NCBI RefSeq assembly: GCF_003144325.1
Contig: NZ_PENS01000013.1
Span: forward strand, 62,001 to 126,000
Length of the DNA stretch: 64,000 nucleotides
Direction: 5' to 3'
DNA from: Proteus terrae
GTDB lineage: Bacteria > Pseudomonadota > Gammaproteobacteria > Enterobacterales > Enterobacteriaceae
Below, one piece after another: positions 17,583-28,115 of the stretch. The translations under genes and the position numbers were made by a program. Every line of letters begins with the position of its first letter. Position 1 is the first letter of the stretch. The notes beneath the pieces are model-generated. The model was given only the letters and a program-made list of their open reading frames with translations, did no database searches and was not told the DNA's origin.

Positions 17583-19955
17583 CTATTGTGCTAATTTTAC
17601 CCAAGTTTTAATTACGGTATCTGGGTTTAAAGATAAACTATCAATTCCCTCTTCCATTAGCCATTGTGCAAAATCTTCATGGTCAGAAGGTCCTTGACCA
17701 CAAATACCCACATATTTTCCATTACGTTTAGCGGCTTGGATTGCCATTGATAATAATGCTTTCACTGCATCATTGCGTTCATCAAACAGTGCAGAGACCA
17801 CACCTGAATCTCGATCAAGACCTAATGTTAATTGGGTCATATCGTTAGAGCCGATAGAGAAACCATCAAAGTGTTCTAAGAATTTATCTGCTAATAAGGC
17901 ATTTGATGGAATTTCACACATCATAATGACTTTTAAGCCATTCTCACCACGTTTCAAACCATTTGCCGCTAATTCATCAATAACTTCTTCAGCTTGGCGT
18001 ACAGTACGAACAAATGGGATCATGACCTCAACATTCTCTAAGCCCATATCATTACGAACACGTTTTACCGCTTCACATTCAAGCGAGAAACAGCGACGGA
18101 AATCGTCAGAAACATAACGGCCCGCACCACGGAATCCTAACATTGGGTTCTCTTCATCTGGTTCATAACGATCGCCACCCACTAAGTTGGCATATTCGTT
18201 AGATTTAAAGTCAGATAAACGAACGATAACGCGTTTAGGCCAGAATGCTGCTGCTAATGTTGCAATCCCTTCCGTTAATTTACTAATGTAATACTCAACT
18301 GGAGATTCATAGCCTGCCATCATTTCATTGATTTCAGCTTTCAGTGCTTCAGTTTGGTCGTCATACTCTAGTAATGCGCGGGGATGCACACCAATCATAC
18401 GGTTAATAATAAATTCTAAACGCGCAAGACCGACACCATCATTTGGTAAGCCTGCAAAATCAAATGCACGATCAGGATTACCGACGTTCATCATGATTTT
18501 GAGCCCTAATTCAGGCATATTATCGATTTCAGAGCTCTGAATAGAAAAATCCAGTTTGCCATCGTAAACAAACCCTGTGTCACCTTCAGCACAAGAAACA
18601 GTTACAACTTGTCCTTCAGCAATACATTCTGTTGCATCACCACAACCCACAACCGCTGGAATACCCAATTCACGAGCAATAATTGCAGCGTGACATGTTC
18701 TACCACCACGATTAGTCACAATCGCAGAGGCTTTCTTCATGATAGGTTCCCAATCTGGATCTGTCATGTCAGTAACCAACACATCACCCGCTTCAATTCT
18801 ATCCATCTCACTTAAGTTATGGATAACTTTAACGGCACCCGTACCAATACGATGACCAATAGCACGGCCTTCGATAATAACAGAGCCACTTTCATTTAAT
18901 TGATAGCGTTCCATCACTTGTTGGTTAGAACGAACAGTTTCTGGGCGAGCCTGAACAATGTATAAACGACCATTATGTCCATCTTTAGCCCATTCGATAT
19001 CCATTGGACGACCATAGTGGCGTTCAATCAATACAGCTTGTTTAGCTAGCTCCTGAACTTCATGATCAGTCAAAGAGAAACGATTGCGCAGTGGCTCTGG
19101 CGTATCTTCGATACGGACTTGTTTACCATGTTCAACGCTGTCTGCGTAAACCATTTGGATCTTTTTAGAGCCAAGATTACGACGAACAATAGAAGGTAGA
19201 CCTTTTGCTAAAGTTGGCTTGTGTACATAAAACTCATCCGGGTTAACAGCACCCTGTACAACCATTTCACCTAAACCATAAGCTGATGTAATAAAGACAA
19301 CTTGATCAAATCCAGATTCAGTATCGATGGTAAACATCACACCTGAAGAAGCGAGATCAGAACGCACCATACGTTGAACGCCAGCAGATAATGCAACACC
19401 ACGGTGATCATAACCTTGGTGAACACGATAAGAGATTGCGCGATCGTTAAATAACGAGGCAAATACGTGTTTGATTGCAACGAGTATGGCATCAATACCT
19501 TGAACGTTTAAAAACGTCTCTTGTTGACCGGCAAAAGAAGCATCAGGCATATCTTCTGCAGTCGCAGATGAACGAACGGCAAATGAAGCTTCAGATTCAC
19601 CTTCACTTAATGTGAGATAAGCATCGCGAATGTCTTTTTCAAACTGAGGCGTAAAAGGTGTATCAATTACCCACTGGCGAATTTGATTACCTGCTTGAGC
19701 CAGTTGATTAACATCATCAACATCAACGCTATCAAGTAATTCATAAATACGCTGATTGATACCGCTCTGTTCCAGAAAATCATTAAACGCTTGCGCTGTG
19801 GTAGCAAACCCATTAGGAACAGAAACACCCAGTTCCGCTAGGTTTGTGATCATTTCACCGAGGGAAGCATTTTTCCCACCAACACGATCAACGTCATTCA
19901 TACCTAATTGGTTATACCAAAGCACATTGCACGGGGTGAGGCTATTGCTGGACAT
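17583..19955 (-). CDS. ppsA: Phosphoenolpyruvate synthase PpsA
   Basis: Converts pyruvate plus ATP to PEP, AMP and phosphate; the first step of gluconeogenesis from pyruvate. I start it at the ATG at 19955 ([18 protein letters not shown]), with AAGGA upstream, rather than the frame's first ATG eight codons earlier; this gives 790 residues, the family size. Domains: N-terminal ATP-grasp-like pyruvate/phosphate dikinase domain (about 15-345), the phosphohistidine swivel domain with [21 protein letters not shown] near 420, and the C-terminal PEP-binding barrel with [31 protein letters not shown]. Divergent from ppsR, the kinase/phosphorylase that controls it. Confidence 0.96.
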   Translation of the reverse strand: MSSNSLTPCNVLWYNQLGMNDVDRVGGKNASLGEMITNLAELGVSVPNGFATTAQAFNDFLEQSGINQRIYELLDSVDVDDVNQLAQAGNQIRQWVIDTPFTPQFEKDIRDAYLTLSEGESEASFAVRSSATAEDMPDASFAGQQETFLNVQGIDAILVAIKHVFASLFNDRAISYRVHQGYDHRGVALSAGVQRMVRSDLASSGVMFTIDTESGFDQVVFITSAYGLGEMVVQGAVNPDEFYVHKPTLAKGLPSIVRRNLGSKKIQMVYADSVEHGKQVRIEDTPEPLRNRFSLTDHEVQELAKQAVLIERHYGRPMDIEWAKDGHNGRLYIVQARPETVRSNQQVMERYQLNESGSVIIEGRAIGHRIGTGAVKVIHNLSEMDRIEAGDVLVTDMTDPDWEPIMKKASAIVTNRGGRTCHAAIIARELGIPAVVGCGDATECIAEGQVVTVSCAEGDTGFVYDGKLDFSIQSSEIDNMPELGLKIMMNVGNPDRAFDFAGLPNDGVGLARLEFIINRMIGVHPRALLEYDDQTEALKAEINEMMAGYESPVEYYISKLTEGIATLAAAFWPKRVIVRLSDFKSNEYANLVGGDRYEPDEENPMLGFRGAGRYVSDDFRRCFSLECEAVKRVRNDMGLENVEVMIPFVRTVRQAEEVIDELAANGLKRGENGLKVIMMCEIPSNALLADKFLEHFDGFSIGSNDMTQLTLGLDRDSGVVSALFDERNDAVKALLSMAIQAAKRNGKYVGICGQGPSDHEDFAQWLMEEGIDSLSLNPDTVIKTWVKLAQ

Positions 19956-20173
19956 TGAGAACAATCCTTTTTTAAACAATTATGAGAGAGAGAAAAAAAG
20001 AAAAACCCGCTGTCAAAATGACAACGTAAATAAGCGTATCACAATGTGATGCTGAATATAGAAAGGTGAATCGATCAACCAGAAAACTTTATTTTTTTAT
20101 CCTTTATAATCACTAAAAATGCTTTAGATAATATTGTTTGATTTGCTAATTCAGCTAAAAAAAGGTGAGCGTT

Positions 20174-21040
20174 ATGATATTAAGCTTGAATTCTATTAAT
20201 TGTGATAATAATGAACCCATTGATAGGACAGTCTTTTTTATCTCTGATGGTACAGCAATTACGGCAGAAGTATTAGGCCATGCGGTACTTTCTCAATTTC
20301 CATTAAAAATGAAAAGTTATACATTACCTTTTGTTTCTACTGTAGAAAGAGCTGAAGAAATAAAACAGAAAATCTCTGAAATTTATAAAAAGAGTGGTGC
20401 TAAGCCTCTTGTTTTTTATTCTATTATCAGCCCTGAAGTTAAACAGATAATAAATAGTAGTGAAGGTTTTTGTCAGGATATTGTGCAATCTCTCGTAATA
20501 CCACTCGAAAAAGAAATGGGGATCCAGGCATCACCAAAATTAAACAAAACCCACGGATTAACTGAAAAAAACCTTAGCAAATATGATGCTCGTATTGCTG
20601 CAATCGAATACACCCTTTCCCATGATGATGGTATATCATTACGGAATCTCGACCAAGCTCAAGTGATATTAATTGGTGTTTCTCGTTGTGGAAAAACGCC
20701 CACCAGCCTCTATTTAGCTATGCAATTTGGTATTCAAGCTGCTAACTATCCATTTACTGCAGATGATATGGATTTCTTAAAACTACCAGCGGAACTAAAA
20801 GAATATCAGCATAAATTATTTGGCTTAACCATTGCACCAGAACGTCTTGCTGCTATCCGAAGTGAACGTCGTGAAAATAGCCGTTATGCATCAATTCGCC
20901 AATGTAGAATCGAATTAGCTGAAGTGGAAGCCCTTTTTAGAAAAAACAATATTCCTTATCTCAACACCACTAATTATTCTGTTGAAGAAATTTCAACCAA
21001 GGTAATTGATTCTATGGGATTAGCGAGAAGAATGTTTTAA
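20174..21040 (+). CDS. ppsR: PEP synthase regulatory protein PpsR (bifunctional kinase/pyrophosphorylase)
   Basis: DUF299-family enzyme that inactivates PpsA by ADP-dependent threonine phosphorylation and reactivates it by phosphate-dependent dephosphorylation. I start it at the ATG at 20174, preceded by AAGGTGA; the GTG nine bases earlier lies inside that ribosome-binding site. This gives 288 residues. The P-loop-like motif [11 protein letters not shown] is present, as are [18 protein letters not shown] near the N-terminus and the [14 protein letters not shown] segment. It has a slightly longer N-terminus than E. coli PpsR. Confidence 0.93.
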   Translation: MILSLNSINCDNNEPIDRTVFFISDGTAITAEVLGHAVLSQFPLKMKSYTLPFVSTVERAEEIKQKISEIYKKSGAKPLVFYSIISPEVKQIINSSEGFCQDIVQSLVIPLEKEMGIQASPKLNKTHGLTEKNLSKYDARIAAIEYTLSHDDGISLRNLDQAQVILIGVSRCGKTPTSLYLAMQFGIQAANYPFTADDMDFLKLPAELKEYQHKLFGLTIAPERLAAIRSERRENSRYASIRQCRIELAEVEALFRKNNIPYLNTTNYSVEEISTKVIDSMGLARRMF

Positions 21041-21109
21041 CTCTTTCTGGCGACTTTTTTATTCGTTTTTCTCTGTGAACGCTGTTGAAATTAGCTGAAT
21101 TTCGTTTAT

Positions 21110-21125
21110 TGTGATCTTAATCACT
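21110..21125 (+). promoter_or_regulatory. CRP-like palindrome upstream of aroH
   Basis: TGTGA-N6-TCACT matches the CRP half-site pair (TGTGA-N6-TCACA) at nine of ten positions. It lies 37-52 bases before the aroH start, just upstream of a TATATT that could be the -10. No TrpR operator (ACTAGT-type palindrome) is visible here. Function is a guess. Confidence 0.3.
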
Positions 21126-21161
21126 GGGTAGACTTACCCTGTATATTTATTGAGATGAATT

Positions 21162-22211
21162 ATGTTAAAGACTGACGAACTACGGACTAAGGTGCTAGAC
21201 AGTCTGGTAACACCAGAAACCTTAGCAAAAGAGTTCCCCATTTCTGATGAGATAACCCAAAATATCACATCAGCACGTAAACGAATTGAAGCGATCCTTA
21301 CCGGCGAAGACAAACGACTATTAGTAATTGTAGGGCCTTGTTCTATTCATGATCCTAAAGCCGCCAAAGAGTACGCCACTAAGCTTAATCAGCTAAAAGA
21401 GCATTATCATGAGCGCTTAGAAATCGTCATGAGAACCTACTTTGAAAAACCACGTACAGTCATTGGCTGGAAAGGCTTAATCTCCGATCCTTACCTTGAT
21501 AATTCTTGCAATGTCAACGAAGGTATTCGCCTTGCGAGAAAGCTATTAATTGAAATAAATGCATTAGGTTTACCCACTGCAACTGAATTTCTCGATATGG
21601 TTACAGGCCAATATATTGCAGATTTAATTAGTTGGGGCGCCATTGGTGCAAGAACAACTGAAAGCCAAGTTCATCGTGAAATGGCTTCTGCACTCTCTTG
21701 CCCTGTGGGGTTCAAAAATGGCACCGATGGTAATACCCGTATTGCTATTGATGCTATTCGCGCTTCTCGTATAAGTCATACTTTCTTATCACCTGATAAA
21801 AATGGCCGTATGACGATTTACCAAACCAGTGGTAATCCTTATGGTCATATTATTATGCGTGGAGGTAAAAAGCCGAATTATCACGCAAGTGATATCGCTG
21901 ATGCGGTTGATGCACTAAAACAAGTAGATTTACCAGAGCATCTTATTATCGATTTTAGTCATGGCAACTGTGAAAAAATTCATCGTCGCCAATTAGAAGT
22001 AGCCAGAAATGTTGGTCAGCAAATTAAAGATGGCTCACAAGCGATTGTAGGTGTGATGGCTGAGAGCTTTTTACAAGAAGGCTCACAAAAAGTCGTACAA
22101 AATAAACCGCTTAATTATGGGCAATCGATCACTGATCCTTGTTTAAGTTGGAATGACACAGAACAACTTCTTGAATTATTAGCACAAGCCGTTGAGAGTC
22201 GATTTCGATAA
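21162..22211 (+). CDS. aroH: 3-deoxy-7-phosphoheptulonate synthase, AroH type
   Basis: First enzyme of the shikimate pathway, joining PEP and erythrose 4-phosphate. 349 residues, class I DAHP synthase. Readable conserved segments: LLVIVGPCSIHD, MRTYFEKPRTVIGWKGLISDP, GARTTESQVHREMASALSCPVGFKNGTDGN and SHGNCEKIHRRQ. Assignment to the AroH (tryptophan-sensitive) isozyme rests on position next to ppsR and hemP, as in E. coli, and on closest recalled similarity. A strong terminator follows. Confidence 0.93.
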   Translation: MLKTDELRTKVLDSLVTPETLAKEFPISDEITQNITSARKRIEAILTGEDKRLLVIVGPCSIHDPKAAKEYATKLNQLKEHYHERLEIVMRTYFEKPRTVIGWKGLISDPYLDNSCNVNEGIRLARKLLIEINALGLPTATEFLDMVTGQYIADLISWGAIGARTTESQVHREMASALSCPVGFKNGTDGNTRIAIDAIRASRISHTFLSPDKNGRMTIYQTSGNPYGHIIMRGGKKPNYHASDIADAVDALKQVDLPEHLIIDFSHGNCEKIHRRQLEVARNVGQQIKDGSQAIVGVMAESFLQEGSQKVVQNKPLNYGQSITDPCLSWNDTEQLLELLAQAVESRFR

Positions 22212-22222
22212 ACTTATTTATT

Positions 22223-22250
22223 AAGGGGTAACCTTTACCCCTTTTATTTT
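22223..22250 (+). terminator. Terminator of aroH
   Basis: Perfect stem AAGGGGTAA / TTACCCCTT with a 3-base loop, followed by a T-rich tail, eleven bases after the aroH stop. Confidence 0.93.
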
Positions 22251-22402
22251 GTCTTCTGTTTTCATCTAAATTCCCCCCCTTTATTGACGTTATATTTTGA
22301 GAAAAATATAAGTCCCTTTTATTCCATTGTTTTAATTTTCATCGCATAGCGTTTAGTTATTCACAATATGACTTAAATTTACCAGTTTACGTTAAAAAAA
22401 GC

Positions 22403-22430
22403 TTGTCTAAACACTTTTGTTAACGATAAT
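22403..22430 (+). promoter_or_regulatory. Candidate promoter of hemP-hmu
   Basis: TTGTCT at 22403-22408 and GATAAT at 22425-22430 are separated by 16 bases. The -10 forms the left edge of the Fur-like box, so Fur binding would block RNA polymerase directly. Confidence 0.55.
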
Positions 22431-22443
22431 GATTATCATAATG
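22425..22443. promoter_or_regulatory. Fur-like box upstream of hemP and the hmu operon
   Basis: GATAATGATTATCATAATG, 16 of 19 matches to the Fur consensus, with GATAAC continuing just after it, so two overlapping Fur units are possible. It ends 26 bases before the hemP start. Confidence 0.85.
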
Positions 22444-22469
22444 ATAACGCTTATTACTCTTAGTGTATT

Positions 22470-22652
22470 ATGAATAAAAAAGCTAATAATTTGGATAGTT
22501 CTTTAACTAAACAGAATTCTCATTCTTCAATAATTCAATCAATCAATAGCATTGAGTTATTGGGTAAAGATGGCGTGGTTTACATTCAACATAACGGAGA
22601 GTTGTATCAACTGCGTCAAACAAAGGCGGGAAAATTAATCCTGACTAAATAA
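22470..22652 (+). CDS. hemP: Hemin uptake protein HemP (YdiE)
   Basis: Small conserved protein of 60 residues found at the head of heme uptake loci. The C-terminal family signature is clear: IELLGKDGVVYIQHNGELYQLRQTKAGKLILTK. In other proteobacteria HemP acts as a regulator or activator of heme receptor expression; its role here is inferred. There is no clear Shine-Dalgarno before the ATG. It lies between aroH and the receptors; ydiE is also next to aroH in E. coli, so this is an ancestral location. Confidence 0.93.
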   Translation: MNKKANNLDSSLTKQNSHSSIIQSINSIELLGKDGVVYIQHNGELYQLRQTKAGKLILTK

Positions 22653-22732
22653 TCATTTTGACAATAACGTGCAAGCCACCTACTCCCTCAGCTAGGCAGC
22701 CAGCTAAATAACTCCATATACAAGGACTTTTT

Positions 22733-24919
22733 ATGGACATTTATGGTATGTGTATGCTGAAAAAACATTTCAAATATTCAGGTATAGCGACAGCACTTTG
22801 CTTGTTGTACTCCCCTATTGCCTCTGCACAATCAGATAATACAGAGATGGACTCTCTAACGGTTGTCGGTCATTCCATTGATAAAACAACTCACGACTTT
22901 CATTCCATTATTGATAGTTCGACACCTCAAGCACAAACTGCATCAACCACTGGTGAAATGCTAAATAAAGTGGCTGGTGCAACCCTATCAGGAACAGGTG
23001 TTACAAATGGCGCAAACATCCTTATGCGTGGCTATGATCAAAAAGGCGTTAAGATCTTAGTCGATGGTATCGAGCAACCTTTAGAAAATACTATCAATAA
23101 CTTAGGTGGTATTTTTCTCGATCCTTCATTAGTGAAACGTATTGATATAAAACATGGTTCATCCCCTGTATTACACGGTAATGGGGCAATGGGCGGTGTT
23201 GTTTCATTTCAAACGCTTGAGCCTCGTAACTTATTAAAAATAGATGAGAAACTCAGTACTAAATTATTTACCTCGCTTTCATCTGCTGATAGGCACTTCA
23301 CTTATGGAGGGATTATTGCGGGACGACACGATATTGCTGAAGGTTTGTTCGCATATAGCCAACGCCAACGAGGTCCTATTCACTTAGCAAGTGGTGACAA
23401 ACTCGAAAATCACGAACATATTAATAATTTTTTTGCTAAAGCCTATCTCTATCCAACAGAAAATCAGACCCTTATTTTTTCAGCAAGACACTATGAGAAT
23501 AAAGGTACTCAGCGAGAAGTTTTGCATCGCATGGGTGGGTTTGGTAAGAATGAAAGTAACCAAGTAGAACGACAATCTAAACAGAAAAATTATTCTGTCA
23601 CTTATCATTATGAGCCTGAAATACAAAGTTGGATTAATTTAACCAGTCATTTGTATTACTCACAATTCAATATTAATCAAATATTTTTAACCGATACTTC
23701 CCTTTCTGATTATCAACGTAGAAAAAACCAACAAGGGAAAATAGGTAGAAATGAAGATCGGACACAATTAACTTATGGGCTAAAAATTGAGAATAACTCT
23801 CAATTTTCCTATTCAGATAAATTAAATCAAAAAATCATTTTAGGCACAGAAGCTTATCAACAAAAAATGGTTTCTAACCAAGCGGCAAAAAACTTCCCTC
23901 TTGCAAAAATGGTTTATGTTGCTGGTTGGGTAGAAAGTCAGCTCTCGACACCACATTTACCTTTAGCATTAACAACTGGTTTGCGTTATCACTATTATAA
24001 AAATAAACCTCAAAGTGAGCTAAATTCGCTTTTAGAGGATTTTAAACAACATAAACCCGATTTTCATCAAACAAGTGAAAACAATATTAGTAAAAATATT
24101 GCCCTAACCTTTACACCAACACAATGGTTACAACTCTATACCTCATATTCAACCAATATGAGAGTACCAACGCTAAATGAAATGTTTAACGACTCTCTTC
24201 ATTTTGAAATACCGGCTATTTTTGGTCGTACAGCAAAAGGATTTTGGATCCCTAATCCTAATCTTAGCCCTGAAAAAAACCGTACTTGGGAATATGGTGG
24301 AAAACTGACTTTTTCGCACTTATTAGCATCTGATGATGAATTTTCTCTGAATGTAGCTTATTTTGATACGAAAGCGATAGACTATATTACATATGACATT
24401 TGGGATGCTCGTGTATTAACGAAAAAACTTCATCTGCAAGCCATTAATATTCCTCAGGCACTTATCGACGGTGTTGATCTCGGATTACGCTATTCACATC
24501 CATTAATTTCTATTGGGCTTGGTTATAATCGTACTCGAACCCTTGAATTAACTACGCATGAAACCATTTCGCCTGTTCGCCCTGAAGTACTTACAACCTT
24601 TATTCAACTTCCTATTGCTAAAACCCCCTTCTCATTAGGGTGGTCAGGAAAATTTGCCAGTGCAACAGAAAATAAAGGCACACATAAAGGAAGAGCGCCT
24701 CACGTAAAAGGTAAAACAACAAATCGAATGCAAGAGCTGATTACTCAATATCCCGGCTATGGTATTCATGATTTTTTAATCAGTTATCAATCTCAAAACA
24801 ATAAAGATATTCAAGCTGCATTGGTACTTTCTAATGCCTTTAATCGAGAATATTTCTCGGCATTAGGTGTGCCACAAGAAGGTAGAAATATCAAAATGTC
24901 CGTCAGTTATCGCTGGTAG
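22733..24919 (+). CDS. hmuR1: TonB-dependent heme receptor, first copy
   Basis: Outer-membrane receptor of 728 residues. Signal peptide about 1-32 (cleavage after IASA), then a TonB box region (DSLTVVGHS), a plug domain (about 60-160) and a 22-strand barrel ending in the C-terminal aromatic SVSYRW. I keep the ATG at 22733 because AAGGA sits seven bases upstream; the later Met8 lacks a site. Heme receptors carry a FRAP box and an NPNL box around a heme-binding histidine: here the first reads MRVPTLNEMF, the second IPNPNLSPE, with His in DSLHFE between. The altered FRAP box is notable beside the next gene. Numbering 1/2 follows gene order and is provisional. Confidence 0.88.
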   Translation: MDIYGMCMLKKHFKYSGIATALCLLYSPIASAQSDNTEMDSLTVVGHSIDKTTHDFHSIIDSSTPQAQTASTTGEMLNKVAGATLSGTGVTNGANILMRGYDQKGVKILVDGIEQPLENTINNLGGIFLDPSLVKRIDIKHGSSPVLHGNGAMGGVVSFQTLEPRNLLKIDEKLSTKLFTSLSSADRHFTYGGIIAGRHDIAEGLFAYSQRQRGPIHLASGDKLENHEHINNFFAKAYLYPTENQTLIFSARHYENKGTQREVLHRMGGFGKNESNQVERQSKQKNYSVTYHYEPEIQSWINLTSHLYYSQFNINQIFLTDTSLSDYQRRKNQQGKIGRNEDRTQLTYGLKIENNSQFSYSDKLNQKIILGTEAYQQKMVSNQAAKNFPLAKMVYVAGWVESQLSTPHLPLALTTGLRYHYYKNKPQSELNSLLEDFKQHKPDFHQTSENNISKNIALTFTPTQWLQLYTSYSTNMRVPTLNEMFNDSLHFEIPAIFGRTAKGFWIPNPNLSPEKNRTWEYGGKLTFSHLLASDDEFSLNVAYFDTKAIDYITYDIWDARVLTKKLHLQAINIPQALIDGVDLGLRYSHPLISIGLGYNRTRTLELTTHETISPVRPEVLTTFIQLPIAKTPFSLGWSGKFASATENKGTHKGRAPHVKGKTTNRMQELITQYPGYGIHDFLISYQSQNNKDIQAALVLSNAFNREYFSALGVPQEGRNIKMSVSYRW

Positions 24920-24987
24920 ATGAGGAGCAATGATTTATATAACAAAGGGCTGTTTAACAGCCCATTCAATAACGGAGATCCATCTGC

Positions 24988-27015
24988 ATGTCTCAGTCAT
25001 CTTTATTGATAAAATTTAGTTTGCTGGCTGTTGCTGTCTCTTCTGCTTGTGTGTCTGCACAAGAGAAAACACAAACTAATGAGGGAAGAAAATCAGAGGT
25101 ACTTACTGTTTATGCAACAGGTAATGAACGCGACAGCTTTACATTGCCCATGATGTCAACGGTTATAAAAAATAACAATGCGTTGTCAGAAACTGCAGGA
25201 AGTGCTTCTGAATTACTTCGTCATGTACCTGGAATTTCTATTTCAGGGGCAGGTCGTACTAATGGTGAAACCATCAGTATGCGTGGATACAGTAAAAATG
25301 GAATACTGACACTTGTAGATGGCGTGCGCCAAGGAACAGATACTGGTCATATCGACAGTATTTTTGTCGATCCTTTGCTTATAAAACAAGTTGAAGTTAT
25401 TCGTGGCCCTTCTGCTCTTTTATATGGTAGTGGAGCTCTTGGCGGTGTTATCGCTTACGATACTGTTGATGCAAGCGATCTGCTTTCAAAAAACGAACAA
25501 GGGGGCGTACGTGTTACTGGTCTTGGTAATACCGCTCAACATAGCCAAGGTTTAGGTGTCACTGCTTTTGGTAGACACGATAACCTTGATGGACTTATTG
25601 CATTATCAGCTCGCGACAAAGGCGATACCCGCTATGGTGGCGGTTATCGTGCTCAAAATGACGAAACCATTATTAATCTTCTTTCTAAAGGGCGTTGGTT
25701 AATTGATGATAGCAACACGTTAAGTGGACAATTCCGCTATTATCATAACAATACAAATCAACCCAAAAACCCTCAAGTTCCCTCAAACCCTACACTTACA
25801 AATGTAGAAACTGATCGCACCACGACACAAAAAGATGTTCAGCTAACCTATCAATTTGATCCTTCAGATTCACAATGGATTAATTTGAAAACACAGGCTT
25901 ACTACAGTCAAGTTGATATCAATGCCAAAACGATACAAAAAGGATTTGAAGGTCGAGAACAAAAAACCTATGGCGTAAAACTCGAAAACCGCTCACAAGT
26001 AGGTACATACAGCTTTGCATCACATGGATTGACTTATGGTGGCGAAGTTTATAAACAAAAACAATCACCAAGCCAAAATGCAGAAAGCTTCCCACAAGCC
26101 GATATCCGCTTTATGTCAGGTTGGGTACAAGATGAAGTCACTTTACGTGATTTACCTGTCTCCTTAATTTTAGGAACGCGTTTTGACAAATATAAAAGCC
26201 AAAACGATCGTTATGATGATATTACTGCGGATAAATGGTCATCAAAAGGAGCAATCAGTATTACACCCACTGATTGGTCGATGCTTTATACCTCTTACTC
26301 ACAGGCATTTAGAGCACCAACTTTAGGTGAGATGTATAACGATGCAAAACATTTTGATGCACCTTTCCCCGGCGCACCAACAAACTATTGGCGTCCAAAT
26401 CCTAATTTAAAGCCTGAAACCAATTCAACAACTGAATACGGATTCGGTTTTCAATTCGACGACTTATTATCTAATAATGATAATCTGAAAATTAAAGCTG
26501 CCCATTTCAATACTCGTGCAAAAGATTATATTGATGCAGATGTTGCTATTTTTCAGGGATATACACAATCAACAAATATTCCAAGAGCAACTATTTGGGG
26601 GTGGGATGTTTCTATGAGCTACCAATCAAAATTCTTTAATTGGGATTTAGCTTACAACCATACCAAAGGGAAAGATAATGCGACTAATGCCTCAATTACC
26701 TCAATTGAGCCAGATACATTAACCAGTCGCTTTGATGTTCCTGTACCAAGTACTGATTTTTCTGTGGGTTGGGTTGGTCAATTTACTAAGAAAACGGACT
26801 TTACCAAACATGACCGTTTTAATCGTCCAAGCAATCGCCAACAGGCAGGTTATGGCGTTAATGATTTTTACCTTCGTTATGAGGGTGATGCCTCATTTAA
26901 GGGGCTAACAACCTCATTTGTACTGAGTAACGCATTTGATAAAACTTATTATTCTTCTGCAGGTATTCCTCAAGAAGGCCGAAATGCAAAAGTACTTGTG
27001 AGTTATCAATGGTAA
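24988..27015 (+). CDS. hmuR2: TonB-dependent heme receptor, second copy
   Basis: Outer-membrane heme/hemoprotein receptor of 675 residues and a paralogue of the preceding gene, 68 bases downstream. Signal peptide about 1-24 (cleavage after CVSA), TonB box LTVYATG, plug (about 55-165) and barrel ending LVSYQW. The family boxes are canonical: AFRAPTLGEMY, then a histidine in AKHFDAP, then RPNPNLKPE. In Proteus mirabilis a two-receptor hmuR1R2STUV locus has been described in the literature; this arrangement matches it. Confidence 0.9.
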   Translation: MSQSSLLIKFSLLAVAVSSACVSAQEKTQTNEGRKSEVLTVYATGNERDSFTLPMMSTVIKNNNALSETAGSASELLRHVPGISISGAGRTNGETISMRGYSKNGILTLVDGVRQGTDTGHIDSIFVDPLLIKQVEVIRGPSALLYGSGALGGVIAYDTVDASDLLSKNEQGGVRVTGLGNTAQHSQGLGVTAFGRHDNLDGLIALSARDKGDTRYGGGYRAQNDETIINLLSKGRWLIDDSNTLSGQFRYYHNNTNQPKNPQVPSNPTLTNVETDRTTTQKDVQLTYQFDPSDSQWINLKTQAYYSQVDINAKTIQKGFEGREQKTYGVKLENRSQVGTYSFASHGLTYGGEVYKQKQSPSQNAESFPQADIRFMSGWVQDEVTLRDLPVSLILGTRFDKYKSQNDRYDDITADKWSSKGAISITPTDWSMLYTSYSQAFRAPTLGEMYNDAKHFDAPFPGAPTNYWRPNPNLKPETNSTTEYGFGFQFDDLLSNNDNLKIKAAHFNTRAKDYIDADVAIFQGYTQSTNIPRATIWGWDVSMSYQSKFFNWDLAYNHTKGKDNATNASITSIEPDTLTSRFDVPVPSTDFSVGWVGQFTKKTDFTKHDRFNRPSNRQQAGYGVNDFYLRYEGDASFKGLTTSFVLSNAFDKTYYSSAGIPQEGRNAKVLVSYQW

Positions 27016-27050
27016 TTAACAATAAAATCAACGATACAATAGGAGTTTCT

Positions 27051-28100
27051 GTGAATAAATCTCTTTATGAGAGCTACCTGCAAGCTAAAACGGACAAAAA
27101 AGCACCGTATGCGCGTGATCTCGCTTCTTACTTAAATGTCAGTGAAGCTGAACTCACTCACGCCCGTGTAGGGCATGATGCAAAACGTCTACGCAATGAT
27201 GTACAAGAATTATTAAAAGCCTTAAGTAAAGTGGGTGAAGTCAAAGCCATTACTCGTAACGATATCGCCGTTCACGAACATCTTGGTGAATACACAAATG
27301 CCCGTTTTAGCGATCATGCTGGCTTAATTTTAAACCCGCGAGCAATGGATTTACGCTTTTTCTTCGCTTATTGGTCAAGCATTTTTGCACTTACCGAAGA
27401 GACATCAAAAGGAACGCGTTATAGTATTCAGTTCTTTGATATGCATGGTGATGCATTACATAAAGTCTATACGACAGATAACACAAATATGGATGAATGG
27501 GATGCACTTATTCAATCATTCTTATTGGAAGAAAACCCGGCTCTCGATATCACACCTGTTGAACCCTACTCAAACACACCCGTTAGTAATGAATTAGCGG
27601 AACAACTTGAACAACAGTGGCGTTCAATGACTGATGTTCACCAATTCTTCAAATTACTAAAAGAAAATAACTTAAGTCGTCAACAAGCATTCAAAGCTGT
27701 TCCTGATGATCTTGCTTATCAAGTCGAAAACAACGCCCTGAAAACCTTGTTAGAACTCGCCAAAGAAGAACAAAACGAGATCATGATATTTGTCGGTAGC
27801 CGTGGCTGTGTACAAATTTTCACAGGTCAAATTGACCGCCTAGTCCCTCATCAATTTGAAAATAGCGAACAAGTTTGGATCAATGTTTTCAATCCTGCTT
27901 TTACTCTTCATTTAATTGAAAGTGAAATTGCAGAAAGTTGGGTAACACGCAAACCAACTCAAGATGGGTTTGTTACTAGCCTTGAGATCTTTGATAGCAA
28001 GGGGCAACAAATTGCTCAACTCTATGGACAACGTACTGAAGGCACTGCCGAGCAACAACAATGGCGTGAACAAGTGAATACTCTCACTAAAACCGCCTAA
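27051..28100 (+). CDS. hmuS: Heme-degrading/trafficking protein HmuS
   Basis: Cytoplasmic HemS/ChuS/HmuS-family protein that receives imported heme and, in some members, breaks it down. 349 residues made of two repeats of a HemS domain (about 10-170 and 185-345). I start it at the GTG at 27051 (MNKSLYESYLQAK), which has GGAG upstream; the ATG at 27009 lies inside the end of the receptor gene and has no site. The N-terminal LYESYLQAK and the RNDIAVHEHLGEY segment are characteristic. Confidence 0.92.
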   Translation: MNKSLYESYLQAKTDKKAPYARDLASYLNVSEAELTHARVGHDAKRLRNDVQELLKALSKVGEVKAITRNDIAVHEHLGEYTNARFSDHAGLILNPRAMDLRFFFAYWSSIFALTEETSKGTRYSIQFFDMHGDALHKVYTTDNTNMDEWDALIQSFLLEENPALDITPVEPYSNTPVSNELAEQLEQQWRSMTDVHQFFKLLKENNLSRQQAFKAVPDDLAYQVENNALKTLLELAKEEQNEIMIFVGSRGCVQIFTGQIDRLVPHQFENSEQVWINVFNPAFTLHLIESEIAESWVTRKPTQDGFVTSLEIFDSKGQQIAQLYGQRTEGTAEQQQWREQVNTLTKTA

Positions 28101-28115
28101 TCGGAGAATGATTTA

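Noticed and set aside
27009-27050. HmuS starting at the ATG at 27009
   Set aside because: That ATG is inside the receptor's last codons; the GTG at 27051 has GGAG upstream and gives the family N-terminus.
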